Source: Antedon mediterranea
Taxonomy: Eukaryota; Echinodermata; Crinoidea; Comatulida; Antedonidae
Length of the DNA stretch: 64,000 bases
Direction of reading: 5' to 3'
NCBI RefSeq assembly: GCF_964355755.1
Contig: NC_092678.1
Location: 6,978,922-7,042,921, forward strand
Each line of letters starts with the position of its first letter. Positions within the stretch are counted from its first letter, which is position 1. This document shows positions 1 to 11,000 of the stretch, piece after piece. The notes under the pieces were generated by a model that was not told the DNA's origin, searched no databases, and saw only the letters and a program-made list of their open reading frames with translations. Position numbers and translations under genes: made by a program.

Positions 1-191
1 CGCAACACAACGACGTAACGCAACGTAAGAGATTTGACCAATCACAAGCGATGGATTATTTGAAATATCACTTGTCATTGGTCAACTCGCTTGCGTTGCG
101 TCTACGTCATTGCGTTGCATCCACGTGGGAACCAAGCTTCACTGGTGTTGCGCTTGCGTCGTTGCGTTGCGTCCTAGATGTGAAGCAAGCA
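1..191. mobile_element. MITE, GACGCAACGCAA family (left end cut by window)
   Basis: Inverted, CpG-containing GCGTTGCGTC / GACGCAACGC repeats dominate this stretch. It ends in CTAGATGTGAAGCAAGCA, the inverted counterpart of the TGCTTGGTTCACACTAG start seen in the paralogous copy at 21684. Other members are at 21684-21895, 41151-41500 (degenerate), 47904-47990 (partial) and 61229-61390. There is no coding capacity, so this is a non-autonomous fold-back DNA element. Confidence 0.7.
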
Positions 192-491
192 TAGTGGGGA
201 ACATTATTTTCTTTAAAAAACAACAAAACAGACAGAACAGAACTTTGTATTTATTAGACATCAGGGACACCTTTAGAGACCCAACCATCGAATCAATCCA
301 GATCCTACCGAAAGGCAATGCAATCCTTGATGCTAATAATAAACATTTTATTTTGAACAAGAAACAGTATAATATTATATTGGTATATTTTGATATATCC
401 CATATATGATATAAGATAAACAAATGTTGGCAGGACCAACGTGGTAAATCAATATCATTGAAGGCAATTGGTTACAAATGGACAAACTTAC

Positions 492-795
492 CTTAAGTTG
501 AAAACTTTGGTTAAATCAATGGTTTTACTAAATTCAGTATCAAGTAATTCCTTCAACGGCTCCTGAACAGTTGAGAACAATCTGTGAATAAAAAAAAAAC
601 ATATTGTATTTCTTAACAAGCAGTATTAAAGAAATAACTCAGGTACTAAAAATAATTATGTTTTACTAACCTTTGACAATACAGTATGTTTGTGTCTTTA
701 CTGCGTGTTGATAAAGATAGTAGAGAAAATGAAGTTACCAATATAGATAAGGTTGTTATAAACATAAACAAGATAAGCCTTTGACGTCTATGCAT
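492..795 (-). CDS. ST8Sia-like sialyltransferase, 5' exons only (runs off left edge)
   Basis: This is the start of a minus-strand alpha-2,8-sialyltransferase-like gene. Exon 1 (795 down to 671) begins at ATG with [10 protein letters not shown] and encodes a short basic N-terminus followed by a hydrophobic segment, as expected for a Golgi type II signal anchor. It ends CAAAG before a GTTAGT donor. Exon 2 (581-492, 90 nt) follows a CAG acceptor, encodes the 'stem' sequence with the family hallmark [12 protein letters not shown], and ends before GTAAGT. Both junctions split a codon after its second base, so exon 2 is frame-neutral. The sialylmotif exons should lie beyond position 1. The near-identical paralog at 22195-22499 continues into complete motif L and S exons, which is the main support for this identification. 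Intron 1 is only about 90 bp. Confidence 0.8.
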
Positions 796-875
796 GGCTG
801 TCTATATAAATCAGATAATAAACATAATATAAAAATAATACGGTATTTATTATAATAGTACATTATTTACATTGA

Positions 876-876
<1 letters not shown>

Positions 877-908
<32 letters not shown>
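877..908. repeat. (TA)n microsatellite
   Basis: A run of alternating TA directly borders the 3' end of the Penelope-like element that occupies 909-5037. A matching run is at about 22579-22612 in the duplicate. Confidence 0.95.
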
Positions 909-911
<3 letters not shown>

Positions 912-1021
912 CGTGGTGAATTTAACGCAGACCATGAAAGCGAAAGGTGCTCGATACAAAATGTAGAGCCAAATATAAATAAATGAAAGACGCTAGTAAA
1001 TTACCAACTGAACATTTTATT

Positions 1022-1065
1022 GCACTACAGGCTGTTTCATGAGTATGAACTCAATCTTCAGGTGC
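1022..1065 (-). ncRNA. Hammerhead-ribozyme-like motif in Penelope-like element, copy 1
   Basis: The minus strand reads GCAC, CTGAAGA, a TTGAG/CTCAT hairpin, GAAAC, the loop AGCCT, GTA, then GTGC. This matches the hammerhead core: CUGANGA, stem II, GAAA, a two-pair stem III (A-U and C-G), cleavage triplet GUA, and a 4-bp stem I (GCAC with GTGC). Very short stem III hammerheads are known from Penelope-like elements, and this lies downstream of the PLE ORF on the same strand. A weak point is a T-T mismatch at the base of stem II. Activity is inferred, not shown. Confidence 0.6.
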
Positions 1066-1250
1066 TTGGCTCTGAATGATAGTCACAAGTGAATACAAAA
1101 AGCTATAATGAAGTCTTAAGGCAAACTGTTTATGTGAACAATAGTATGCTAATTAGCAAGTACAACACATCTCTATTTCCTGAACAGTCTATTGTTAACC
1201 AAATTCTTATTATCTAAATTACTGATACTTTAGTAGAAACTTTCTCCTAT

Positions 1251-3509
1251 CGTCGTCGACACCACGAAGTGACACTAACCGCGTAATTGATAAAAACAGC
1301 GTTTCGAGAAAAACGCGATTGAAGAAACGAGCTTCACAAAACACACGATTTCGTCCTCAAAAAAATGTCACTAAGATTTTTAATTTACATACATACAAAG
1401 TTAGACAATCCAGCTACCCGTTACTTTAATTTAATTTTAATCATATTAATTAATTACCAAGTAAATTAAAGTTAAACTTTAGTGTCACTTCGTGAAACCG
1501 AAAAATTCATTTCCCTACGTAGTTTACGCTTACGAAGTGACACTAACGCAGTTAGTGTCACTTCGTGAAACCGCAAATTCGATTTCACCGCGTATTTCTA
1601 GTGCGTTGGAAGTGACACTACTGTGTAATTCATAGCTTTCCAATGCAATGATCCTACATCATAACAATTAAGTATGGTCCTTGATAAGTGAACACTATTA
1701 TATATACATTACAAACATGCATGTCTCCTTTAAGCCCTGCCTGCACTATCCGACTTGCTTCATCTTCCATTTCCATCAAATTTTTGCTCAAGAACCATCT
1801 CTTCCTTATTTATTACATGGCCATCTCCTCGGAGATGGCCATTTAATGTATTGTTTTCATTGATTTCCCTTTTGATTCTATTCATTTTTCCATTATTTTA
1901 GTTTGTTAGTTTTCATAAATTCTATTTATTTTTATTAAATTTTTGTATGTTATTGTCTTATCAAATTGCATTTTTGTGAGGTTCTCTCTATCTAATGATC
2001 ACCTTCGACTGGAAGGACCACCCTAGTAAAATATTGTTGAAATAAATAAAATCAAACTTAATGTGACCAACATTAATTTGATGTGCTTATATGGACACAA
2101 TGGCATAATATCACTCCATATTTGGGCACATCAAACTTTTTTTGTCAAACTAGTTTGATAGTGCAGAAAGGGTTAGGTTATTTATAAATGAAACAACCAC
2201 ATCAAATAAATCTAAAAACATAGTTTGACCTACTTTAACACTTTTAATAAAAACATCAAATTACATAGACATATAAATAGGCCTATCTGGAATGTACAGT
2301 AAGCATAATGTACATATTCATATTTTTTTTCCATATTATTAAATATTATTTATTTTTTCAACATTGAACGATTAATAATTCAGTAATACAATTGGTATTT
2401 CAGCCAGTATTAATTTATATCAAAAATTATTCTCTATTGTTATAAATCATTAAATACTTAATCAATGTCGTTACATTATTTTTTTTCTATTACCAGTATG
2501 CTTTTTAATTTATTCAATCCATTGTTCTGTGATGTACACATCATCTAAAATGCTCATATAACATAAACACTTGCTACAGGCTGCCTACATACACCTCCCC
2601 CATTTTTAAACCTTGAACTTGATACCTTCTCCCTTAAATTGATGTAGATAGATTGCTTGTTGATCGAATTTCGGTTGTTCCCCCTTATCTTATTTTCTTG
2701 AAACTGTTCTGAAAAAAAAAACACATTTTAAAAATAACAGTGATTTAATTCTTATTGTTAAAAATCAAGCAGAGTAGTTTAGCCTAGCTATTATATTAAA
2801 GAGTCTACTCTAGCCAAGTAGTAGTACTACTACTACTACTACTATTCCCTGGGCATACGCATACTCTAGTTTGTTAGGCCTAGGCTAGGCTTAGAGGACC
2901 TAACTAACTAGGCCTACTAACCGAATAATGTACGCCAGGCCAGATGCTAACCTAGGTAGATCTGGGCAAGCTAGCTTTGCCTAAATGTCACAGTAAAGTA
3001 TAGGTCTAGGCTAGGCCTACCTACTATGCCTAGCTAGTAGTAGGCTAAAGTGTGTCAAATTACTGTTTTATATTAATTATAAAATAAATATATAATAGGC
3101 CTCGACATGAGGAATACATGAGCAGACTAAAATTCTTTAAATAAACTAATTAACTTACCGTCTTTCTTAATGAAATGCAATGTTGTGGAGTGTGCGTCCA
3201 GATCCTCCTAGCTAGGCTGTAGGCTAGGCCCAAACAGTAAACAAACGCGCAAAATTCATTACCAGTGTGGCGCTCGCAAGCAGCACATACGGGTATTTAA
3301 TAAATAGTGTCACTTCGTAAAAACGCAAATTCCATATGATGGTGTTTTTTGATATTGTCTAATTAATGTAATTAGTTAATTAATGATATTTGAATGTGTA
3401 AATTTTGTGAAAACATAGAGTTCGATATACATAATCAAAATATGGAAGAAAAATTTTTTTCAAAAATTCCAGATTTTTAGGTTAGTGTCACTTCGTGATG
3501 CCGACGACG
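1251..3509. mobile_element. Non-autonomous DNA transposon, 30-bp TIRs, 4-bp TSD
   Basis: The two ends are inverted repeats. The left begins CGTCGTCGACACCACGAAGT, and the complement of the right end matches it over about 30 bp with two mismatches. CTAT flanks both ends (1247-1250 and 3510-3513). The duplicate locus has one CTAT (22951-22954) and no insert, which proves the boundaries. The motif GAAGTGACACTAA recurs internally in both orientations (near 1265, 1485, 1535, 1555, 1606 and 3305), like subterminal transposase sites. No transposase ORF is visible. Nested inside are a LINE 3' end (1715-2045) and a CTAG/GGCCTA-rich stretch with a TAC/TAG trinucleotide run (2770-3090). I cannot assign the superfamily. 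Confidence 0.9.
1715..2045 (+). mobile_element. LINE 3'-end fragment nested in the DNA transposon
   Basis: The stretch carries a degraded reverse-transcriptase C-terminus (reading roughly as IRLASS..., then a LLLKNHL-like end), followed by a 3' UTR ending in ACCACCCTAGTAAAATATT. The same arrangement and 3' end occur at 34421-35140. The fragment is truncated and non-coding. Confidence 0.6.
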
Positions 3510-3560
3510 CTATGTCTACATGCACTGACTAATTCGTTCCTATGGTTAAGTGAGCTGGTT

Positions 3561-4872
3561 TCAGGCTTGCATATAATAATTATAATACTTCTCTTGTAAG
3601 CATAGATTACACCGTTTGTTAACATTGGAATATTGTTTACACTTCTTTATTATTCGCCATTTAATGTTATACTTTATGTTATCATCTTTTAGCTTCCAGA
3701 TGTACTGGCTAAGCGTTGTGCTGTTTTTGTATTTAACATTACGGAATGAACTATTGTGTACGTTATATCTGCATTTAAATGTGTTTTCGGTTAGTCCGAC
3801 ATATGTTTCAACTTTATCATCATCATTTGTTGTTACTGTAGCCTGATAAACAACACCACTGGTTAGGCATTTCCCATCTAATGGGCATTCATTTCGACAG
3901 TTGCATTGCTTGATGTTATCACAGGGCATATCATTACGTAATACATTTTTGTTGTGGGCCGATATTACAGACCCAATATTAGGCATACAACTATAGCTGA
4001 TTTTAATGGTGTTTCTATTAAATATTTTTCTTAGCTCATGGTTATGTGGAAAACATTCATCTACAGTCTTTAAGAACTCGTGCCCTATTTTGGTTTTCAC
4101 GTTGGCACTGTAAGGCGGGTTGAACCAGATGATATTTCTTTTCCTTGTCTTCTTCACGTTATTTTGTGCGCTGGTATTGGTCGGGTTGTACTTCAGATTG
4201 TGGTCGTATCCACTTTCATACAAGGCTTCTTGGTACGGTTTCTTTGATTCATTGAAAACAGTTTCATTCGAAGAAATGTTTGATAATCTTTTGTTTATGC
4301 CTTCAGGATGTTCTTAATTATTGATGCTGGATGATTACTTTTGCAATGAACATAGCGTGGTTTATTGTTTTCCTTTAAATAAGGCTTATGGCTTCCATCG
4401 TTGAGATTAAGCGTTACATCTAGGTAGTTTATAATTTTCTTATTCGCTTCGATCGTTATCTTTAGATTATGTTCTTTGAATGTGCAGCAGAGATCTTTTT
4501 TTATTTTTTCAATAACATGAGGAGTTTCATTAAATGCCGCGAGTCCGTCATCCCTGTACAATCCTATGTTATTACCGTACTTGGGTTCCAGTTTGGCTAG
4601 CAGAAACAGACCTATTAACTCGCATGTTTCAGCACCGTAACATCGAATGTGGTGTTCCTTTTGCACCAAGCTGTCTCGTCGTTGAATAGTAGTGTATTCT
4701 TGGATTTGATTACTATTTCCCTTTCTTCCTCTGTAATATCGGTGAATTTTTTAGCAAAGTTGAGGGCTTCATTGAGAAGGTCCAAAGTTACCGAAGGATA
4801 AAATTCTGTTACATCAAAGCATATGAACAGATGATTTTCCTTATCCCGGATGCCTTTAAACCATTCTATCAT
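3561..4872 (-). pseudogene. Penelope-like RT/GIY-YIG endonuclease remnant, copy 1
   Basis: This is the coding part of the element. Three open stretches cover it (4872-4615, 4669-4295 and 4223-3561). Together they show RT palm motifs, including YRDD in place of the usual YxDD variants, and the C-terminal GIY-YIG nuclease used by Penelope-like elements for insertion. The breaks are one 16-nt deletion and one frameshift where the RT passes into the linker. The frameshift is at the same place in the copy at 23002-24329, so the element was dead before the segmental duplication. Confidence 0.88.
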
Positions 4873-5037
4873 GTCGTTAGTATTCCTCCACTGGTTAAGC
4901 TTGGTCTTACGTGCGATATGTTTTTTAACTCTTTCTAGGATGTGTTTACTTATCTTTCCTATCTCTGATTTTGAGGGGTTAATTAGTCTGCAAGTCGGCT
5001 TGTTTATAAAATTTTCTTTATGGTCTTTCAGGGTTAT

Positions 5038-5361
<324 letters not shown>

Positions 5362-6946
5362 TGTCATGGTATAGTTCAAAAGTATCAGGGACAGGTTGTA
5401 TAAAATGTTCAACAGATGCAATTATCAATAAGTCTGCTGAAAGATATTAAGAGACGACAATTGAAACGACCACGACTATAGGGCCTATTTTATGTTATAG
5501 GCCTACCTTAGTTTAGTTTGCAGTTTATGGGCGCATGCTTTGTTTGAGCATGGAGGTACATGTACGTGGAAATAAAAACCAATTGAAGTTGACCAACCCT
5601 CCCATTCAGGGATGATGAGTTCCGGGATGTCAAGTAGAGAAGCCCTTCATGGTCCCACACTGGCTAAGGGGGAAGCTTGATTATCTAATTGTATAATAAT
5701 AATAATTTAAATATTTTGAATAATAACGTAGTTTTTTATTCTCAATTTTATATAAATCAAAAAGTTAAAATTAATAAATTAAACAGTGTATAGCATGGTA
5801 TAAACATGGATATCAAGTAGATCAGCAGTGAAGTCAACTGATACAATGTATTTGTCAATGACTGAAAACAGCTACAATAACACAACATACACAATGGTGC
5901 TGACATTTATTGACTTTAAAAAGCATCACATGAGATACATAGAATATAAAAACATAACACCTAGATATATCTATAGAATCTAACATAAAATACCTGTATT
6001 TGATACCGTGATCAAAGCCTGCGTATAGGCTTAATAATAATTGAAAATATACCCTTATGTTATATTAGAAATGTGAATTAACGGGTTTTCTAAAAGCAAA
6101 TAAATAAATAAAAAGCGTAATGTTGACAGAGGGGTATAAAAGGCATTCAAAATGCGTACTTACTGTTTTGAAGGAAACTTATAACTTAAAACAAAATAAA
6201 TACTCTGACAACGGTACGGTATTGAAATATTGTGCTGTGTTGAATCACAAAAATCACAACAAAATAAAGACAAAAGTAAGTCATGGAAGAGTGAAAAGTC
6301 ATCGGAGCTAATACGATCCAGACAATTCTTATCGAACTCTCGTCATGCAAAAACACAAAGAGGGATTTAATGGCAGTATTATGCAATGCACGTTACGGGT
6401 TTAGCTTTGCACTTGGCTTTTCTGAGCTGACACCGTAATAGAGGTCACCGGGTCAGATTTACCTGAAAGAACTTTAAACATGAATACACCTCATATTAAT
6501 TCCTTTCAATTATTTTATTGATAAAGTCAATAGGTCAAAGGTCATTCAACCACTGAACTATCTGTGGGAGTGCACCCAGCTTTATTATTTTTTATCTTTC
6601 TGGTTTTACGTTTTATTTCTATATTATTTGTACTTCATGGTACTTGAGAGGCCTTAATAAGTTAAAGGTCAAATGTCAAATGACAGGGTTCATGTTAACA
6701 TTGAACATGATTGTCTTTTCGTTTGTGTAGAGAAATAGTAGAAAAAAAGATAGTAGAGACTACCAATTATACAATTCTTAATTTCAGTTGGACGAATATT
6801 TTCATACAGCTTAAATAAAACTGTTTAAATATTTCAAATTTTTATTTTTTATATAAATGCATTTAATAGTGACAATTATGAACATTTCAAATTGCACTCG
6901 TGAAATACACGCGCATATGTTACTTTTCGTTTTTGTTCAAAATTTT
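5362..6946. other. Intergenic DNA, 3' flank of a sialyltransferase-type locus
   Basis: No gene is seen. Positions 5362-5760 hold unique-looking DNA with one TAGGCCTA. The stretch from about 5760 is a dispersed paralogous flank: 5760-6360 recurs at 15600-16220 and 25150-25760, and 6350-6950 recurs at 46870-47520, directly downstream of the gene at 47523-51317. It is therefore ancestral gene-flank sequence. Short open frames here lack motifs. Confidence 0.7.
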
Positions 6947-6950
6947 TTCG

Positions 6951-7037
6951 TCAAAGCACGCACTTATTCGTAACCATTCTAAAGTACCCATCCTTATTCA
7001 TCTGTACAAGTTTCTTATATTCACTCGGCATATTATG
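6951..7037 (-). pseudogene. Fragment of sialyltransferase last exon (motif VS to stop)
   Basis: The minus strand encodes the motif VS block [11 protein letters not shown], then the conserved VTNKCVL end and a TGA stop, closely matching the C-terminus of the gene at 47523-51317. Nothing upstream of the His codon is recognisable. This is a relic of a lost gene copy. The duplicate is at 26366-26452. Confidence 0.8.
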
Positions 7038-7836
7038 TGTTATGTGTGCATATTACACCAAACTCTCACCCACAACTTTGTAGTGTGCAGTCTATTTACA
7101 CTTAGAACTAATAACAACAATTAAAAATAATTATATATATATATATATATATTTTCCTGGGAAATTTTATGTAGGGGAATTTTACAGTAGGCGGAGGTTT
7201 GTACTCTCGGAGTACCCTCTAGTTTAAAATGTATTTCTGTTTTGCGTGATTTGAACAATTTAGTCAATTTGAAATGGTGAGGATTTTTTTTTTGTCAGCC
7301 ACCCCTATTAAGGAGGAACCTCTATTGTATTAAGAAGACACATGTTGTCTCGAAGGTGTCCCATTAAAAGGGGTCAAGGGTAGGCCTACTATAAGTATTC
7401 AACTTTCTATCAAAAGGTTTATATTACCGTAGGCTTAAATGTGCCTTAGGCCTACATTGTGTATTTACGAAATGTGTTCTAAGCTCAAACTAGTGTTTAT
7501 TTACTAGGCATTATCCATTTTCAGTATTGACTGAGAATTTAAGAATATTGATATACCAAATTTTAATACTACGCCACTTTCGATTTTCGTAAATTTCTAA
7601 CCGATTCGAGCCAAAGCTGTCAGTAGATACAGTCTAACCTACTATCGCAAGTCAGATACGTGTCTAGCTGTAATATATACTTCGAGTAAAGTATTTCATT
7701 GACAACGAGTGTGTCACACTTCCTAAATTACTTCTTAAAATGTTGATCTTTTTACACATAAAAACTCAAGTGCAATCAAGACAGCCGAAAAGAGAAAAGT
7801 AATGTAAGTTTTTTAAACTAAAATGTGCTGGATAAT
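7038..7836. other. Intergenic DNA, no gene seen
   Basis: It contains a short TA run (7133-7152), a block ending GTACTCTCGGAGTACC that looks like a repeat terminus, a CCCCTATTAAGGAGG-type low-complexity patch (7300-7375) and two TAGGCCTA octamers (about 7382 and 7448). No coding motif is recognised. Confidence 0.6.
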
Positions 7837-7937
7837 TCAGCTTCGAAGATTGCATTTATTTGTAACCATTCTAAAGTACCCATCTTTATCTGTACAAGTT
7901 TCTTATATTAATCCGGTATATTATAAATTGTTTTAAA
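7837..7937 (-). pseudogene. Tandem partial copy of sialyltransferase last exon
   Basis: This repeats the end of the last exon at 8012-8276 (NIPDEY through VTNKCNLRS and the stop), with a small internal deletion, and lies one repeat unit (about 175 bp) downstream of it. The unit includes the 3' flank with the CAATCAAGA and GCCGAA motifs. It has no upstream coding part. The same tandem exists at 27252-27352. Confidence 0.75.
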
Positions 7938-8011
7938 CCCAAAGTGCAATCAAGAAAGCCGAAGGGAGAAAAGTAATGTACAGTTTTTAAAACTAAAATG
8001 TGCTGGATAAT

Positions 8012-11000
8012 TCAGCTTCGAAGATTGCATTTATTTGTAACCATCCTAAAGTACCCATCTTCATTCATCTGTACAAGTTTATTATATTCATCCGGTATAT
8101 TATGAATTGTTTTAAACCCAAATTTAATTTCCGATGCATAGTGATATGTAAGGTTTCTTCCATCAGGTGCAATGCTGAAAGGATAAAATCCATACAGTGA
8201 TATCATATCGCAATACGGTAAAGCTGCAGTGTACAAAAACAGTCCAGATGAAGGGCCATTGGTCAAGTTGAAAAACCTGCAGAAAAATACAATATTACCG
8301 TACTTTATAAATAATGTATGCCTAAATTTGGAATATTTTAATGAATTACTTATTTTGTTACGGGTGCATCCTGTTTTTAGTAAAATATTGTATTTTGTAC
8401 TGATTATACAATTTTCCTTCCTTTCTTCTCTCACTTTTGGAGTAATTTTTTTAAAGTAGATTTACTCCGCATATACAGAAAATGTAAAGAGAAAAATATC
8501 TTACCTTTTTATCGGGTTTGACAGGTATTTGAATGGATAAGCTAGTGATATATTCACCAAATTGTGTCTTGCAAAAAAATTTAGCACCTCAAAATGCTCA
8601 AAAGGTGTAACGTTACGCACTTTAGAAAACCAAAGTATGGCATTTTTTAACTCTTTTAATCTTTGCAAACCATACGGAGAATTACAGACGCCATTATATT
8701 TTCTCATGCAGGCCCGAAATTTTCTTCTTGCTGCGTTATTTACAGACATTATGTTCGTTTTGTTTCCAACATCATTTGCAAAATCTTTTATAGGAGCCAT
8801 GTTTGATCTCATCACAAAGTCATGAGCGTCAATTTCAGAGCCACACCCACTGCTTCGAAGAATTCCGCCATTGCCGACTACTGCGCATGTGCGATGCCGA
8901 GAAAGTTTCTCTCCTACTCTGTCAATATACTTGCCGTATTGTCTAGCCTCTACCATCTGATCCAAACTCGTATAGTTAACTTGTTGATGAAGAGGTATTA
9001 AAATATTTGATGCAAAAATGTTAGCTTTGGCCCTGTGACAAAAATGATTGAAAATGATGCATAAATTATTTATATTCAAATATTCAAATTGATCAATTAA
9101 TTGTGATTGGATACAGAATACTTAAAATACATCATTAAAAAGGTTTAAAAAGATAAAAAGATAAACAAATACAGTTTTTTAAATTAATGCATTTTTGATT
9201 CAATTGGATATAACAATATATAGAATACATCAGAATCAATAAAAAGTCGTGAGGTAATTTCCCGATTGATCGTAATCAAAACGGTACTGGGTTTGGTCTA
9301 CTAGCGTTCCTGCTCCCAACCAGTACATCCATTCATAGAAGCCTTAATGAAGTAAGCCTACCTGGTGGTGGCCATAGAACGGTTCCGAGATAACGACTAT
9401 ACTTCGGCTTTAGTCGATAGAAGATTGAATAAATTGTTAGAGATAGAGTATACGATGTTATGATTATGTGTAGATATGTGATTTGTTCTTTTTATTCAAA
9501 TGATGTTATGTATTTAATAAATTTGTTATATCAATTAATTAAATTATCGTAGATTGCATAGGCCTATTATGCGATAAATATTATTTAATACATTTTTTGG
9601 ATATATTATTATTATTATTATAATATTAATAAAAAGATATTTGTTAGTATAAATTTAAAAATATAGATATAAAGAAGAAAAGCAACGAGATTATGGAGCG
9701 GCTGTACCAGAATATACAACACTAAGTATTGTAAAGTTAATATATTAAAAATTTAGGCGATCTTGTCAATATATAGAATACATTGGAATCAATAAAAAGT
9801 TCGATAAACAAGTTAGTGTAAAATATTATATAATAGTGTGTACCAAAGTTGGTGATGATTGATGATGATGACTTTATTATTATCATTGATGATTGTTATT
9901 ATTATCATTATTATTATGGTCTCTTTTGGCACTTTTTAGTGACTTAAATTATTGTATACTTTTATCATTATTTTATTATTGGCCAGAAAATGTGTTCTGT
10001 CGTGAAATGTGTTTTATTTAGAAGAAATTTTATAAACATGCATTGTGCTACATTGTGGTGCAGCCTCATGTTTACGGAATGTAGAATTCTTGTATGAATT
10101 ATTACAAAATCAATATAATAATGGCCTGATGTGTGTAGACTTAATTCAAGTGAAAATATTTTAGTGTTTACGATTATAGACAACGTCTTATATAAGTCAA
10201 AGATGCTCTGCAGGTAAAATCTTAACCTGAGATGAGTAGGTCCTATAGTAGTAGTAGTAATTAGTCACTACAGTTTTTTTAATACATTTATACGTAATTT
10301 TACTTTCTATGGACCAGAGAGATTCCAAAATAAAAGATTGAATGAATGACTGAATGAAATATTAATATTACGAATTTAAAGAGAAATAATTTTACTAATT
10401 TTAAACTTCTTATTGCTCGTTGGTAACCAAATAAATATTATTATTATTATTGGTTTTTTTAAATTTACTTGCAATACTTTAGTAACTTTAATAAACAATG
10501 TCCTCATAAAACCTAATATTTGCGCGCACACACACATACACACAAAACCTGTTCACCATGGCTGATATCAATCTTAAATCCAATTATCTTTCTACATATA
10601 TAAATTAAATGACAGGATAAGCAATGTGTTTTTTATTTTAATGTACAATGATTAATGGAGAAATAAATGTACGTATTTTTCTATATCAAGTATTAGATAT
10701 ACAAACATAAATAAACTAAATAACACATTTTTGTCATTGAATTCAAGTAAGTACAGGCCTATTTAGATAAACTTATTATTATTCAAAGTAATCTTAAGAG
10801 GGATCTTAATACTGTGGATATCGTTTCTTCGTGAGGTAATTTTCCGATTGATTGTAATCAAAACGGTCCTGGGTATGGTCTACTAGCTTTTCTGCTCCCA
10901 ACCAGTACATCCATTCATAGAAGCCTTAATGAAGTAAGCCTACCTGGTGGTGACCATAGAATGGTCCCGAGATAACGACTATACTTCGGCTTTAGTCGAT

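Larger units (their letters stand above)
909..5037 (-). mobile_element. Penelope-like retroelement, 5'-truncated, copy 1 (interrupted)
   Basis: The minus strand encodes broken pieces of a Penelope-like (PLE) polyprotein. From 5' to 3' these are a [16 protein letters not shown] segment near 5000, RT motif A ([12 protein letters not shown], about 4815), the YRDDGLAAF catalytic box (about 4550), the linker, a Cys-rich CNCRNECPLDGKC segment and a GIY-YIG-type endonuclease (YVGLTENTFKCRYN, about 3780) ending in the RCNLCLQEKY region. The 5' part is replaced by the TA array at 5038. A 2.26-kb DNA transposon (1251-3509) interrupts the 3' non-coding part. A frameshift near 4300 is shared with copy 2. 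A 16-nt deletion near 4640 (present as sequence at about 24080-24095 in copy 2) is private to this copy. It is inactive. Confidence 0.88.
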
